From Phycicoccus sp. Soil748 (GTDB lineage: Bacteria > Actinomycetota > Actinomycetes > Actinomycetales > Dermatophilaceae): DNA of 64,000 nucleotides. Both the position numbers and the translations under genes were made by a program. This document shows positions 8,296 through 16,570 of this stretch, in pieces. The notes beneath the pieces were generated by a model. It saw only the letters and a list, made by a program, of their open reading frames with translations. It was not told where the DNA came from and ran no database searches. Numbering within the stretch: position 1 is the stretch's first letter; each line of letters starts with the position of its first letter. The stretch is from assembly GCF_001428025.1 (NCBI RefSeq), contig NZ_LMSC01000007.1, forward strand, positions 552,448 through 616,447, in the 5' to 3' direction.

Positions 8296-8577
8296 CTATG
8301 TGGGGACGGACACGGTGGCCACCGGCGCCGGCGACTGCCCGAGGTGGGCCAGGAGCTCGTCGGTCGACTCGAACCGCCTGGTGCGGGGCAGGACGGACAG
8401 GTGCCAGAGGAGGTGGCTCGGCGCGTGCTGGCGCACCAGCGCCGCGACCAGGTCGTCGTGGGTGCCGGGGAAACAGGCGGCCGGGAGGTGGTCGAAGAGG
8501 TCCTCCAGCCACGCCGGCGGCGGAACCGTGCCGGGTGCCGGCGAGCAGGGGGGGCGGAGCACGGTGTTGGTGGTCAT
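8296..8577 (-). CDS. DUF2795 domain protein
   Basis: A 93-residue protein. The C-terminal half fits DUF2795: FPGTHDDLVAALVRQHAP, then LSVLPRTRRFESTDELLAHLG, the helix-turn-helix-like pattern with a conserved LPxxxF turn. DUF2795 proteins are common in Actinobacteria and have no settled role. The N-terminal third is proline-rich and likely unstructured. Its own SigB-type promoter (8647-8672) lies 70 bases upstream, which suggests a stress-response role. Confidence 0.72.
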   Translation of the reverse strand: MTTNTVLRPPCSPAPGTVPPPAWLEDLFDHLPAACFPGTHDDLVAALVRQHAPSHLLWHLSVLPRTRRFESTDELLAHLGQSPAPVATVSVPT

Positions 8578-8646
8578 GCGGCCTCGCTCGGGTCGTCGCG
8601 CCGTGACGCGGTCCGCGCGACCCCGTCGTCGCGCGCAAGAAGGCCT

Positions 8647-8672
8647 CTACCCCGCATCGCCGCAGGTCAAAC
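8647..8672 (-). promoter_or_regulatory. SigB/SigF-type promoter candidate for the DUF2795 gene
   Basis: On the minus strand GTTT (8672-8669), 16 bases, then GGGTAG (8652-8647). Spacer length and both boxes equal those of the hemerythrin promoter at 11573-11598. Confidence 0.6.
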
Positions 8673-8688
8673 GGCCACGGCAGCACGC

Positions 8689-8717
8689 CACCCGGCCCGC
8701 GCTTTTGGAGCCGGGTG
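8689..8717. terminator. weak hairpin, possible terminator of the GAF-ANTAR gene
   Basis: CACCCGGC (8689-8696) pairs with GCCGGGTG (8710-8717) around a 13-base loop containing TTTT. It lies 100 bases past the end of the minus-strand GAF-ANTAR gene. The loop is large and the stem short, so this is a weak call. Confidence 0.3.
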
Positions 8718-8820
8718 ACGTGCCGAGGGCTGACTACCCGGTGACGGGACGCGGAAACGGACAGTCCGGACGTACCGGGCGCGATGTCCCGGAAGCGGTC
8801 CGGGAAGCGTCAGACAAGCC

Positions 8821-9528
8821 TCAGGGGAGCTGGTGGCGGTGGCTGCTGTTCACCTTGTCGGCGACGTCGGCCAGCTTGGTGTTGGTGCGGGTCGAGGCGC
8901 TGCGCAGGATCTCGAAGGCCTCCTCGTCGCTCACCGAGTGGGCGGCCATGATCAGGCCCATTGCTTTGCCGATCTCGCGGTTGCTCGTCAGGCCCTTGCG
9001 GAGGTTCTCGGCGCTCGCCGTCTGCTCGGCGGCCGTCAGGGCGACCGAGGTGAAGGCCGCGAGCACGGCGCCGATGTCGGCCGACTGCTGGGTCAGGGCG
9101 CCAGGGGCGTCGGAGAAGACGTTGAACGCTGATCGGGACTCGATGCCCTGCTGGAGGCGGTAGCCGATCATCCCCCGGACGGGAGTGCGCTCGAGCGTGA
9201 GCCGGGCCAGCTGCGGCCACGTGCAGCCGCGCGTGATGTCGGCGTCGCGCTGGACCGAGTCCTCCAGGATGCTGTCCAGGCAGGGGCCCTCGCCGGCCTC
9301 GGTCTCCAGCTCGTCCATGGTGCGCGCCACGTCATCGCTGGCGGCTCGGCTCCGCAGCGACCGGTCCGCCTGCAAGGTCGAGATGGAGGTGTGGTCCGCG
9401 CCGGGGATGATCTCCAGCGCTTGCCGGCAGATGGCGTCGAGGACCTCCTGGGCGTCCGACCCGGCATACACGAGCTGGGCGAGCGCCGCGAAGGCCTCGG
9501 TGGCCTCGGGCGGGATCGTCTCGGTCAT
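8821..9528 (-). CDS. GAF and ANTAR domain protein (putative RNA-binding antiterminator)
   Basis: A 235-residue regulator. An N-terminal GAF sensor domain (about residues 5-160, with VYAGSDAQEVLDAICRQALEIIPGADHTSIS and GEGPCLDSI) is followed by a C-terminal ANTAR domain (about 165-225: EQTASAENLRKGLTSNREIGKAMGLIMA and SDEEAFEILRSASTRTNTKLADVA). ANTAR domains bind paired RNA hairpins and prevent termination; the GAF domain senses a small molecule or redox state. The start ATG 9528 has GATACT (9536-9541) 7 bases upstream, so the mRNA may be leaderless. It sits in the stress module and may act on a transcript nearby; its RNA target was not found. Confidence 0.88.
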   Translation of the reverse strand: MTETIPPEATEAFAALAQLVYAGSDAQEVLDAICRQALEIIPGADHTSISTLQADRSLRSRAASDDVARTMDELETEAGEGPCLDSILEDSVQRDADITRGCTWPQLARLTLERTPVRGMIGYRLQQGIESRSAFNVFSDAPGALTQQSADIGAVLAAFTSVALTAAEQTASAENLRKGLTSNREIGKAMGLIMAAHSVSDEEAFEILRSASTRTNTKLADVADKVNSSHRHQLP

Positions 9529-9637
9529 GCGCACCAGTATCGCCGCCCGCCACGGGTGTGCGCACCGGTGCCCTGGCGCGAGATGCTGGACGGCGCGTAG
9601 GGCCGTGTCCCCCCGTGGACGGGCGGTGGGCGGCGGG

Positions 9638-10255
9638 TCAGCCGGCGTCGTCCACGCGGTAGTCGATGGGCTTGCAGACGCCGCCGTTGGACTTCTCCGC
9701 GGAACAGGCGGTGAGCCCCACGTGCAGGTCCATCTCGGCCCGGACCACGAACCGGTCACCGGCGACGGAGGTCGGCGGGTCGATGTGCAGCTCGCCGCCC
9801 GGCTCGGGCCAGACGTTCATGAAGATGTTGAGCGTCGTGCCGACCTGGTCGGCGACCACCCCGAACGGCGCAAGGCCCGTCGCGAGGTTCTCCAGGCAGC
9901 TGGGGTGGTACGCGCCCTCGAACTCTGGGTAGAGCAGGTCGAAGGTCTCCTGGCTGCACGGGGTGAGCAGGAAGTCGTGCCGGCCGCAGGTGTCCTCGAC
10001 GATGGTGAGCATCGGCCGGCTGCGGTTGCTGTACAGCGTGTGGCCGGTGGTGACGTAGATCGAGTTGGCGTAGTCGATGGTGCGCCCGCTCGAGAGGCGC
10101 TCGTCGTGGTCGTCGGCCGCGAAGCAGTACAGGTCGCTGACCTGCCCGCCGGTGGGGTCGATGACGGTGAGCTGCTGACCGGCGCGCAGCAGGAACCCCG
10201 TGCCCGTCTGCGGGGCCAGCGTCATCGTGCCTGCGGGTGCCTCGGTCGTGCTCAT
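9638..10255 (-). CDS. DUF1989 / urea carboxylase-associated family protein
   Basis: A 205-residue DUF1989 protein: GTGFLLRAGQQLTVIDPTGGQVSDLYCF near the N-terminus, YCxx/HDE segment DDHDERLSSGRTIDYANSIYV, then HDFLLTPCSQETFDLLYP and FMNVWPEPGGELHIDPP. DUF1989 proteins accompany urea or guanidine carboxylases, where their role is unclear; conserved Cys, His, Asp and Glu suggest metal binding. Its ATG overlaps the upstream GntA-like stop by 4 bases (ATGA), so translation is coupled. No urea carboxylase is in the window, which makes this pairing unusual. Confidence 0.82.
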   Translation of the reverse strand: MSTTEAPAGTMTLAPQTGTGFLLRAGQQLTVIDPTGGQVSDLYCFAADDHDERLSSGRTIDYANSIYVTTGHTLYSNRSRPMLTIVEDTCGRHDFLLTPCSQETFDLLYPEFEGAYHPSCLENLATGLAPFGVVADQVGTTLNIFMNVWPEPGGELHIDPPTSVAGDRFVVRAEMDLHVGLTACSAEKSNGGVCKPIDYRVDDAG

Positions 10256-11007
10256 GCCGTCTCCTCGTCGTCGAAGCTCACCGGGGCCGTCCAGCCCTCG
10301 GGGACCAGGCGGCCGGAGTACTGGCGGGCCTCCGAGCTGCGCCCGTGGTCGGCGACCATGGGGTTCACCGAGCCCTGGAGGGCCTGGTCGCGCCGTCGGA
10401 TCGTGTCACGCATGCGCTCGAAGCGCTCGGACTGCCGGAGCTCCTCGAACTGCTCGTGCAGGTTGAACACCAGCGTGGGCAGCGGCGTCCGGCGCGCGAT
10501 CCGGGAGGCCGCGGGGTGCAGCCCCACGACGAAGTACGCCGTGCCGGCGAGGCTGAACGCGAAGTGCGGGTCGGCCGGATCGGGCGACACGTCCGGGTTC
10601 CACTCGGCGTCGTCCGCCTCGTGCAGCAGTCCGAGCTGCTGCCAGAGCCGTCGCTCGAACTGCGCCTCGTCGGTCGTGGAGGCGCCGCGGAACACCGCCA
10701 CCAGCGAGGCGAACCCCGCCGAGCGGTCGGTGGTGGCGGCGAACGCGGTCAGGGCCTCGACCAGGGCGCTCGTCGACTCCGGGGTCGCGAGCTCGTCGAG
10801 GACCACGACCGTGGCGCGGTCGCGGTTGAACACCGACCGCGCCCCGAGGCACGGGTAGTCGGGGTGCAGCACCATCGCCTCGACCGCGGCGGTCACGTCG
10901 TCCGCGCTGCTGTCGCGGCCCTGCTCCCCGGCCAGCCGGGAGAGCAGCTCCGGCAGCTCGGGGAGTTCAGGCGCCTCGGAGGGGCGGGGGAGCTCGGTGG
11001 TGCTCAC
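10252..11007 (-). CDS. YqcI/YcgG family protein (GntA-like heme-dependent N-hydroxylase)
   Basis: A 251-residue member of the YqcI/YcgG family, named after GntA, which N-hydroxylates a guanidino nitrogen in guanitoxin biosynthesis using heme. Family landmarks are clear: HPDYPCLGARSVFN near residue 48, HFAFSLAGTAYFVVGLHPAAS, TLVFNLHEQFEELRQSERFERMRD and the terminal QALQGSVNPMVADHGRSSEARQYSGR region. Start GTG 11007, 2 bases after the hemerythrin stop. It is the middle gene of hemerythrin-GntA-DUF1989. Its substrate is probably an amidine, guanidine or amine, but nothing here fixes it. Confidence 0.8.
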   Translation of the reverse strand: MSTTELPRPSEAPELPELPELLSRLAGEQGRDSSADDVTAAVEAMVLHPDYPCLGARSVFNRDRATVVVLDELATPESTSALVEALTAFAATTDRSAGFASLVAVFRGASTTDEAQFERRLWQQLGLLHEADDAEWNPDVSPDPADPHFAFSLAGTAYFVVGLHPAASRIARRTPLPTLVFNLHEQFEELRQSERFERMRDTIRRRDQALQGSVNPMVADHGRSSEARQYSGRLVPEGWTAPVSFDDEETA

Positions 11008-11009
11008 GC

Positions 11010-11507
11010 TCAGGACACGACCGCGTCGACGGCCTTCTTGAGGGCGCTCGGCTGGGCCGGGGACCGCGGCGCGCGCTCCTTGGCCTCGAGCAGCTGGACG
11101 CCCAGGTCCCGCAGCTGGGTGCGGCTGAGCCCGTCGCGCACCTTGGGGAACCAGTCCTGCTCCTCCTCGTCCATGTGGTGCCGGACGTTCTCGATCAGCA
11201 CCGTGGTCTTGGCGGTGAAGCGCTCGTCGGAGGGCTTCATCGCCGCGAGCTCCATGACCAGGACGTCGGCGACGTGGTGCTCCTCGTAGGACTCGAGCAC
11301 GTCGTCCTCGAGGTCGGGAAGCAGCCGCCGCACCTCCGGGTACATGACCTCGTTCTCGATGTAGGTGTGGACCGTCAGCAGCTCGATGACCTTGGACACG
11401 ATGGAGCCCTTGCGGGACTCGGTCGTCGTCGACTTCTCGAACTCGCGGAACAGCGCGCGAACCTCCTTGTGGTCCTCGCGGAGGATGACGATGGCGTCCT
11501 GGGACAT
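11010..11507 (-). CDS. hemerythrin domain protein
   Basis: A 165-residue four-helix hemerythrin-like protein. Metal ligands are arranged as expected: REDHKEVRALFREFE (first His), ELLTVHTYIENEVMYPEV (HxxxE), ESYEEHHVADVLVMEL and VRHHMDEEEQDWFPKV (HHxxxEE). Such proteins bind oxygen, NO or peroxide at a di-iron site, or act in iron and oxidative stress control. The ATG 11507 has AGGAGAA upstream. First gene of the operon with GntA-like and DUF1989 genes, behind a SigB-type promoter at 11573-11598. Confidence 0.9.
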   Translation of the reverse strand: MSQDAIVILREDHKEVRALFREFEKSTTTESRKGSIVSKVIELLTVHTYIENEVMYPEVRRLLPDLEDDVLESYEEHHVADVLVMELAAMKPSDERFTAKTTVLIENVRHHMDEEEQDWFPKVRDGLSRTQLRDLGVQLLEAKERAPRSPAQPSALKKAVDAVVS

Positions 11508-11572
11508 GGGTTCTCCTGGGGTCACGAAATGGCCCTGTGCGGGCGGAGTGGGATCGGTGGGATGCAGGGGGC

Positions 11573-11598
11573 CTACCCGCTCTGGGGATGCGCCAAAC
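11573..11598 (-). promoter_or_regulatory. SigB/SigF-type promoter candidate for the hemerythrin operon
   Basis: Minus strand: GTTT (11598-11595), 16 bases, GGGTAG (11578-11573), about 66 bases before the hemerythrin ATG. Boxes and spacing match the actinobacterial SigB/SigF consensus and the DUF2795 promoter exactly. Confidence 0.6.
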
Positions 11599-11612
11599 GC
11601 CCCCGCGCGGGC

Positions 11613-11638
11613 CTTTGCAGCGGTTGCGGGTCCGGTAT
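11613..11638 (+). promoter_or_regulatory. possible autoregulatory SigB-type promoter of the sigma factor gene
   Basis: CTTT (11613-11616), 16 bases, CGGTAT (11633-11638): each box is one base from GTTT and GGGTAT and the spacing equals the other three elements. It lies 78 bases before the sigma factor ATG. Confidence 0.4.
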
Positions 11639-11715
11639 GGGGGTGGTTGTGTGGGTCAGGAACACGTGGTCCAGCAGCGGTGCCACCGTCTTCTCCTTCA
11701 CGAGACGGGACCACC

Positions 11716-12564
11716 ATGGGAACCCTTGCACCGCCGACCACCCGGCCGAACTTCACCGCCGTCCCCACCGTCCACGAGACCACTGTCCACGAGAGCACTG
11801 TCCACGAGACCGAGCCGCACGGCCGGGCCGACGCGCTCCTGGCCGAGGCGCAGGACTGCGCGGACCGCGACACGGCCCTCCGGCTGCGCCAGCAGGCTGT
11901 CGTCCTGACCCTCGACCTCGCCGACCGCATCGCCCGGCGCTACGCCGGCCGGGGCATCGACCTCGAGGACCTGGTCCAGGTCGGCCGGATGGCGTTGGTC
12001 AAGGCCGCGAACGGGTACCGCACCGGCTGCGGGCACGGCTTCGTGGCCTACGCGGGACCCACCATCGCCGGCGAGATCAAGCGTCATTTCCGCGACTGCG
12101 GCTGGGCCGTGCGACCGCCCCGCCGTCTTCAGGAGGTCAGGGCCGACCTGTCCTCAGAGCAGGAGCGGCTCACCCACGACCTGCACCGCGACCCGACCAC
12201 CGCCGAGCTCGCCGAGGCGCTCGGCGTGGCCCCTGAGGAGGTCGTCCGCGCGCGTGAGTGCAGCGCCGCGTACCGCGCGGTGTCCCTCGACCTGCCGGTC
12301 GACCACGACAGCCACCCGGTGGAGGTCGTGGCGCGCGAGAGCCTGGACATCGACCGGATGCTGCGAGTGGACTCGGTGCTGCACGCCCTGCACGCGCTGA
12401 CCGAGCGGGAGCGCCGCATCGTGCACCTGCGCTTCGTCGAGGACCGCACGCAGTCGGAGATCGGCGAGGTGCTGGGGGTCAGCCAGATGCAGGTGTCGAG
12501 GCTGCTCAGCTCGATCCTCGCCAAGCTGCGGCACGGCCTCGACGAGACCGAGCGCGCGGCCTGA
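11716..12564 (+). CDS. SigB/SigF/SigG-family RNA polymerase sigma factor
   Basis: A 282-residue sigma-70 factor with regions 2, 3 and 4: region 2 around RIARRYAGRGIDLEDLVQVGRMALVKAANGY and AYAGPTIAGEIKRHFRDCGW; region 3 around VRPPRRLQEVRADLSSEQERLTHDLHRDPTTAELAEALGV; region 4 with ERRIVHLRFVEDRTQSEIGEVLGVSQMQVSRLLSSILAKLR. The IKRHFRD segment and missing region 1.1 place it with the general-stress/sporulation-type SigB/F/G group. Anti-sigma genes are not adjacent. It faces the hemerythrin operon across 208 bases, and four SigB-type promoters surround it, including one before its own start. The N-terminal 20 residues hold a TVHET triple repeat and may be unstructured. Confidence 0.92.
   Translation: MGTLAPPTTRPNFTAVPTVHETTVHESTVHETEPHGRADALLAEAQDCADRDTALRLRQQAVVLTLDLADRIARRYAGRGIDLEDLVQVGRMALVKAANGYRTGCGHGFVAYAGPTIAGEIKRHFRDCGWAVRPPRRLQEVRADLSSEQERLTHDLHRDPTTAELAEALGVAPEEVVRARECSAAYRAVSLDLPVDHDSHPVEVVARESLDIDRMLRVDSVLHALHALTERERRIVHLRFVEDRTQSEIGEVLGVSQMQVSRLLSSILAKLRHGLDETERAA
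11767..11811 (+). repeat. three tandem 15-base repeats in the sigma factor N-terminus
   Basis: Units at 11767-11781, 11782-11796 and 11797-11811 share ACYGTCCACGAGASC and encode TVHET, TVHES, TVHET. In-frame 15-mers allow length change without frameshift. Confidence 0.85.
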
Positions 12565-12613
12565 CGTTTGGGCCGACAGCCGCCGGGGCACGGTGGTCGC
12601 AAGGAGGTTGACC

Positions 12614-12847
12614 ATGATCATGCACGACTCCCATCTGCGCCCCGACGGGACCACCTTCCCGCCGGTGACGCCCGACCCGCCCCCGCCGCCCGGCTACCGG
12701 TCTCCGGAGGTGGGCGACGCGCTTCCCGGGGAGGAGCCTGCCGCGTCGGACGAACCTGCCGCCGCGGAGGAGGCAGCCGACGAGGAGTCGGGCGCGCAGC
12801 CCCGCGAACGCACCGACGAGCCGGAGGCCGAGGAGCCGCCGGACTGA
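12614..12847 (+). CDS. small acidic disordered protein
   Basis: A 77-residue protein of unknown function. The N-terminal half is proline-rich (PPVTPDPPPPPGYRSPE), the C-terminal half strongly acidic (long runs of Glu, Asp and Ala), so it is almost certainly unstructured. A perfect AAGGAGG lies at 12601-12607, 6 bases before the ATG, which is good evidence of real translation. It starts 49 bases after the sigma factor gene and may be in the same transcript. No function proposed. Confidence 0.65.
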   Translation: MIMHDSHLRPDGTTFPPVTPDPPPPPGYRSPEVGDALPGEEPAASDEPAAAEEAADEESGAQPRERTDEPEAEEPPD

Positions 12848-12886
12848 CCCCGTGCCTGTCCGGCGGGCTGTTTCACGAGGGTTGGA

Positions 12887-12905
12887 ATACACCCCCAGGG
12901 GGTAT
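12887..12905 (+). promoter_or_regulatory. CsoR-like operator over the DUF4396 promoter
   Basis: ATACACCCCCAGGGGGTAT is a near-perfect dyad (ATAC-CCCC/GGGG-TAT with one extra base), the form bound by CsoR/RcnR-family copper or persulfide repressors (GC-run core with A/T-rich ends). It overlaps the -10 element TATGGT at 12903-12908 and ends 13 bases before the start codon, so a bound repressor would block RNA polymerase. Confidence 0.55.
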
Positions 12906-12918
12906 GGTTGGACACGCC

Positions 12919-13395
12919 ATGAGCGACTCAACGCACGCGCACCCCAACGGACTCACCGGCGTCTCCTGGCAGCAGGCCATGGCCGCGACCCTCCACTGCC
13001 TCACCGGCTGTGCCATCGGTGAGGTCCTCGGCATGGTCGTCGGGACGGCGTTCGGTCTGCACAACCTGGCGACCGTGGTGCTGTCCGTGGCGCTCGCCTT
13101 CGTCTTCGGCTACAGCCTGACCATGCGGTCGGTCCTGCGGTCGGGGCTCGACCTGCGGGCCGCGTTCGGGGTGGCGCTCGCCGCCGACACCGTGTCCATC
13201 GTCGTGATGGAGGTCGTCGACAACGGGTTCATGCTCGTCGTGCCCGGCGCCCTCGACGCCGGCCTCGCGACGACGCTGTTCTGGGTGTCGCTGGTCGTGT
13301 CCCTGGCCCTGGCCTTCGTGGTGACCGTGCCCGTGAACCGCTGGCTGATGTCCCGCGGCAGGGGCCACGCCGTGGTGCACGCCCACCACCACTGA
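12919..13395 (+). CDS. DUF4396 family membrane protein
   Basis: A 158-residue protein with four predicted membrane helices (about residues 20-45, 50-70, 80-105, 120-145) and histidines at both ends (THAHPN; VVHAHHH). The conserved family segment ATLHCLTGCAIGEVLGMVVG contains His and two Cys at the start of helix 1. DUF4396 genes often sit with metal transport or plastocyanin-like genes; function is unproven. The CsoR-like operator and His/Cys content point to copper or another soft metal. The mRNA would have almost no 5' leader, since the -10 hexamer ends 10 bases before the ATG. Confidence 0.72.
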   Translation: MSDSTHAHPNGLTGVSWQQAMAATLHCLTGCAIGEVLGMVVGTAFGLHNLATVVLSVALAFVFGYSLTMRSVLRSGLDLRAAFGVALAADTVSIVVMEVVDNGFMLVVPGALDAGLATTLFWVSLVVSLALAFVVTVPVNRWLMSRGRGHAVVHAHHH

Positions 13396-13467
13396 CCTGC
13401 AACCCGGTGCCGGGTCGTCAGCCCCTGCCCCGGAGTGGGCCACCGCCCCGGAGCGGGGGCGCTGCGC

Positions 13468-13473
13468 TACCGT
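13468..13473 (+). promoter_or_regulatory. -10 element of the leuS transcript, leaderless for the leader peptide
   Basis: TACCGT lies 7 bases before the ATG of the leucine leader peptide at 13481, so transcription should start at or next to that A. Confidence 0.6.
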
Positions 13474-13480
13474 AGGGGCC

Positions 13481-13507
13481 ATGGCACGGCAGCTCCTCCT
13501 TCCCTAG
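13481..13507 (+). CDS. leucine leader peptide MARQLLLP for leuS attenuation
   Basis: ATG GCA CGG CAG CTC CTC CTT CCC TAG encodes an 8-residue peptide with three successive leucine codons. It begins 7 bases after a -10 element, lies 142 bases before leuS and is followed by a terminator hairpin at 13545-13570. In classical attenuation a ribosome stalled at leucine codons when charged tRNA-Leu is short lets an antiterminator form, so leuS is expressed. The sequence shows peptide and terminator clearly; the antiterminator pairing is not established. Confidence 0.75.
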   Translation: MARQLLLP

Positions 13508-13544
13508 CCGCGTCGGCCCCCGGACCACCGAGGCCGCCGCGGCC

Positions 13545-13570
13545 AGCCCCTCCCGCGCGAGGGGCTTTGT
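13545..13570 (+). terminator. leuS attenuator terminator
   Basis: AGCCCCTC (13545-13552) pairs with GAGGGGCT (13559-13566) around a 6-base loop and is followed by TTGT. It lies between the leader peptide stop and the leuS start. Upstream GC-rich segments (13512-13544) could pair with its left arm as an antiterminator. Confidence 0.75.
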
Positions 13571-13649
13571 CATGAGCAGGCCCGGCCGGTGGACCGGCCC
13601 GGCGAGAGCAGCCACCGTCCGCCACGACGCACGACGACCCGAGGACACC

Positions 13650-16547
13650 ATGAGCGAGACGCCGCACCGCTACACCGCCCAGATGGCCCAGCAGATCGAG
13701 CTGGCCTGGCAGGACCGCTGGCAGGAGGAGGGCACCTTCCACGCGCCCAACCCCGCCGGCCCGTGGGCTGAGCCGGAGAAGGTCGGCGACCGCGAGAAGC
13801 TGCTCGTGCTCGACATGTTCCCCTACCCCAGCGGGGCGGGCCTGCACGTCGGGCACCCCCTGGGCTACATCGCGACCGACGTGTTCGCGCGCTACCACCG
13901 CATGACGGGCAAGAACGTCCTGCACTGTCTGGGCTACGACGCCTTCGGCCTGCCTGCGGAGCAGTACGCCGTGCAGACCGGGCAGCACCCCCGCAAGACC
14001 ACCGAGGCCAACATGGTCGTGATGAAGCGCCAGCTGCGCCGGCTGGGGCTGGGGCACGACGACCGTCGCACGATCGCCACGATCGACCCCGACTACTACA
14101 CCTGGACGCAGTGGATCTTCCTGCAGATCTTCAACTCCTGGTACGACGCGGACGCCGTCCGTCCGGACGGCGGCGTCGGCCGTGCGCGCCCCATCGACGA
14201 GCTGGTGCAGGAGTTCGCCTCCGGGGCCCGTCCGGTGCCCGGTGGTGCCGACTGGGTGTCGCTGAGCCCGCTCGAGCGGTCCGCGGTCCTCGACGACTTC
14301 CGCCTGGCCTACACCTCGGAGGCGCCGGTCAACTGGGCCCCCGGCCTGGGCACGGTGCTGTCCAACGAGGAGGTCACCAACGACGGGCGGTCCGAGCGCG
14401 GCAACTACCCGGTCTTCAAGACCAACCTGCGCCAGTGGATGATGCGCATCACCGCGTATGCCGACCGGCTGGCCGACGACCTCGATCGCGTGGACTGGCC
14501 GGACAAGGTCAAGGCCATGCAGCGTAACTGGATCGGGCGTAGCCAGGGAGCGCGCGTCGCGTTCCCCGTGGTCGGTCACGACGCCTCCATCGAGGTCTTC
14601 ACCACGCGTCCCGACACCCTGTTCGGCGCGACCTTCATGGTCCTGGCGCCGGAGCACCCGCTCGTCGAGTCACTGGCCCCGGCGGGCGGCTGGCCCGAGG
14701 GCACCAACGCGGCGTGGACGGCGGGGGAGCCGTCGCCGCAGGCGGCCGTCGCGGCATACCGGCTCGCAGCCTCGCGCAAGAGCGAGATCGAGCGGCAGAC
14801 CGAGGGCAAGGACAAGACCGGTGTGTTCACCGGCGCGTTCGCCACCAACCCGGTCAACGGCCAGCAGGTGCCGGTGTTCGTCGCCGACTACGTGCTCATG
14901 GGCTACGGCACCGGCGCGATCATGGCCGTGCCGGCGCAGGACGAGCGCGACTGGGACTTCGCCGCGAAGTACGAGCTGCCGGTGGTGCGCACCGTGCAGC
15001 CGTCCGAGGGGCACCCGGAGGACCAGGCGTTCACCGGCGAGGGCGCGGCGATCAACTCCTCCAACGACGAGGTGTCGCTGGACGGGATGGCGGTCGCCGA
15101 GGCCAAGGCGACGATCATCGACTGGCTGTCGGCCAAGGGGCTCGGCGAGGGCACCGTGAGCTACAAGCTGCGCGACTGGCTGTTCAGCCGGCAGCGCTAC
15201 TGGGGTGAGCCCTTCCCGATCGTCTTCGACGAGGACGGGGTCGCCCACGCGGTCCCGGACTCGATGCTGCCGGTCGAGCTGCCGGACGTCCCTGACTACT
15301 CTCCCAAGACCTTTGACCCCGACGACTCGTCCTCGCAGCCCGAGCCGCCGCTGGGCCGGGTGCAGGAGTGGGTGGACGTCGAGCTCGACCTGGGTGACGG
15401 GCGCGGCGTGCGCAAGTACCGCCGCGAGACCAACACCATGCCCAACTGGGCGGGGTCCTGCTGGTACTACCTGCGCTACCTCGACCCGGCCAACCACGAC
15501 GCGTTCGTCGACCCGGCCAACGAGGCCTACTGGATGGGCCCGCAGGCCGCGCCCGTGGCCGGTGCACCCGAGGGGGCCAAGGACCCCGGCGGCGTCGACC
15601 TCTACATCGGCGGCGTCGAGCACGCCGTGCTGCACCTGCTCTACGCCCGCTTCTGGCACAAGGTGCTGCACGACCTGGGCCACGTCAGCAGCGAGGAGCC
15701 GTTCCGGAAGTACTTCTCGCAGGGCTACATCCAGGCGCCCGCCTACCGCGACCACCGCGGCCAGCCGGTCGAGGCGTCCGAGGTCGTCGAGGTACCGGAC
15801 CACTCCGGTGGCGAGTCGTCGTACACCTGGCAGGGCCAGCCGGTCACGCGCGAGTTCGGCAAGATCGGTAAGTCGCTGAAGAACGTCGTCAGCCCCGACG
15901 AGATGTGCGAGCAGTACGGCGCCGACACCCTGCGCGTCTACGAGATGTCGATGGGCCCGCTCGAGCTGAGCAAGCCCTGGGAGACGCGTGCCGTCGTCGG
16001 AGCCCAGCGGTTCCTGCAGCGGTTGTGGCGCAACGTGGTCGACGAGGAGACCGGTGAGGTGCGGGTCGTCGACGCACCCCTGGACGACGCGACGGCCCGG
16101 GCGCTGCACCGGACGATCGACGCGGTGTCACGCGACTTCCCGACGCTGGGGTTCAACACCGCCATCGCCCGGCTCATCGAGCTCAACAACGCGCTGACCA
16201 AGCTCGACGCCGTGCCCCGTGAGGCCGCCGAGAAGCTGGTCGTCATGGTCGCGCCGCTGGCCCCGCACATCGCGGAGGAGCTGTGGTCGCGGCTCGGCCA
16301 CGAGGAGACGGTGACCTACGCACCGTTCCCCGTCGCCGACCCGGCGCTGCTCGTCGAGGACACCGTCACCTGTGTCGTGCAGGTCAAGGGCAAGGTGCGC
16401 GACCGGCTCGAGGTGCCGGCCGACATCAGCGAGGACGCGCTGCGCGAGCAGGTCCTGGCGCTGCCCAAGATCCAGGCAGCCACCGAAGGTGGCATCCGGA
16501 CCGTCATCGTCCGGGCGCCCAAGCTGGTCAACGTGGTGCCGCTGTAG
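13650..16547 (+). CDS. leuS: leucyl-tRNA synthetase
   Basis: Charges tRNA-Leu. The 965-residue class I synthetase has the HIGH motif as [10 protein letters not shown] (about residues 65-74), the CP1 editing domain in the middle ([40 protein letters not shown]), [14 protein letters not shown], and the KMSKS motif as KIGKSLKN. The C-terminal anticodon-binding and extension domains ([21 protein letters not shown]) are complete. Start ATG 13650 follows GAGGACACC. Expression is probably controlled by the leucine leader peptide and terminator in its 5' leader. A hairpin at 16571-16594 lies just downstream. Confidence 0.97.
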   Translation: MSETPHRYTAQMAQQIELAWQDRWQEEGTFHAPNPAGPWAEPEKVGDREKLLVLDMFPYPSGAGLHVGHPLGYIATDVFARYHRMTGKNVLHCLGYDAFGLPAEQYAVQTGQHPRKTTEANMVVMKRQLRRLGLGHDDRRTIATIDPDYYTWTQWIFLQIFNSWYDADAVRPDGGVGRARPIDELVQEFASGARPVPGGADWVSLSPLERSAVLDDFRLAYTSEAPVNWAPGLGTVLSNEEVTNDGRSERGNYPVFKTNLRQWMMRITAYADRLADDLDRVDWPDKVKAMQRNWIGRSQGARVAFPVVGHDASIEVFTTRPDTLFGATFMVLAPEHPLVESLAPAGGWPEGTNAAWTAGEPSPQAAVAAYRLAASRKSEIERQTEGKDKTGVFTGAFATNPVNGQQVPVFVADYVLMGYGTGAIMAVPAQDERDWDFAAKYELPVVRTVQPSEGHPEDQAFTGEGAAINSSNDEVSLDGMAVAEAKATIIDWLSAKGLGEGTVSYKLRDWLFSRQRYWGEPFPIVFDEDGVAHAVPDSMLPVELPDVPDYSPKTFDPDDSSSQPEPPLGRVQEWVDVELDLGDGRGVRKYRRETNTMPNWAGSCWYYLRYLDPANHDAFVDPANEAYWMGPQAAPVAGAPEGAKDPGGVDLYIGGVEHAVLHLLYARFWHKVLHDLGHVSSEEPFRKYFSQGYIQAPAYRDHRGQPVEASEVVEVPDHSGGESSYTWQGQPVTREFGKIGKSLKNVVSPDEMCEQYGADTLRVYEMSMGPLELSKPWETRAVVGAQRFLQRLWRNVVDEETGEVRVVDAPLDDATARALHRTIDAVSRDFPTLGFNTAIARLIELNNALTKLDAVPREAAEKLVVMVAPLAPHIAEELWSRLGHEETVTYAPFPVADPALLVEDTVTCVVQVKGKVRDRLEVPADISEDALREQVLALPKIQAATEGGIRTVIVRAPKLVNVVPL

Positions 16548-16570
16548 GTCTGGGCGGCTCGGTCGGGTGG

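Noticed and set aside
14670..16109. 479-codon open frame antisense to leuS
   Set aside because: No family pattern; produced by third-position GC bias of leuS.
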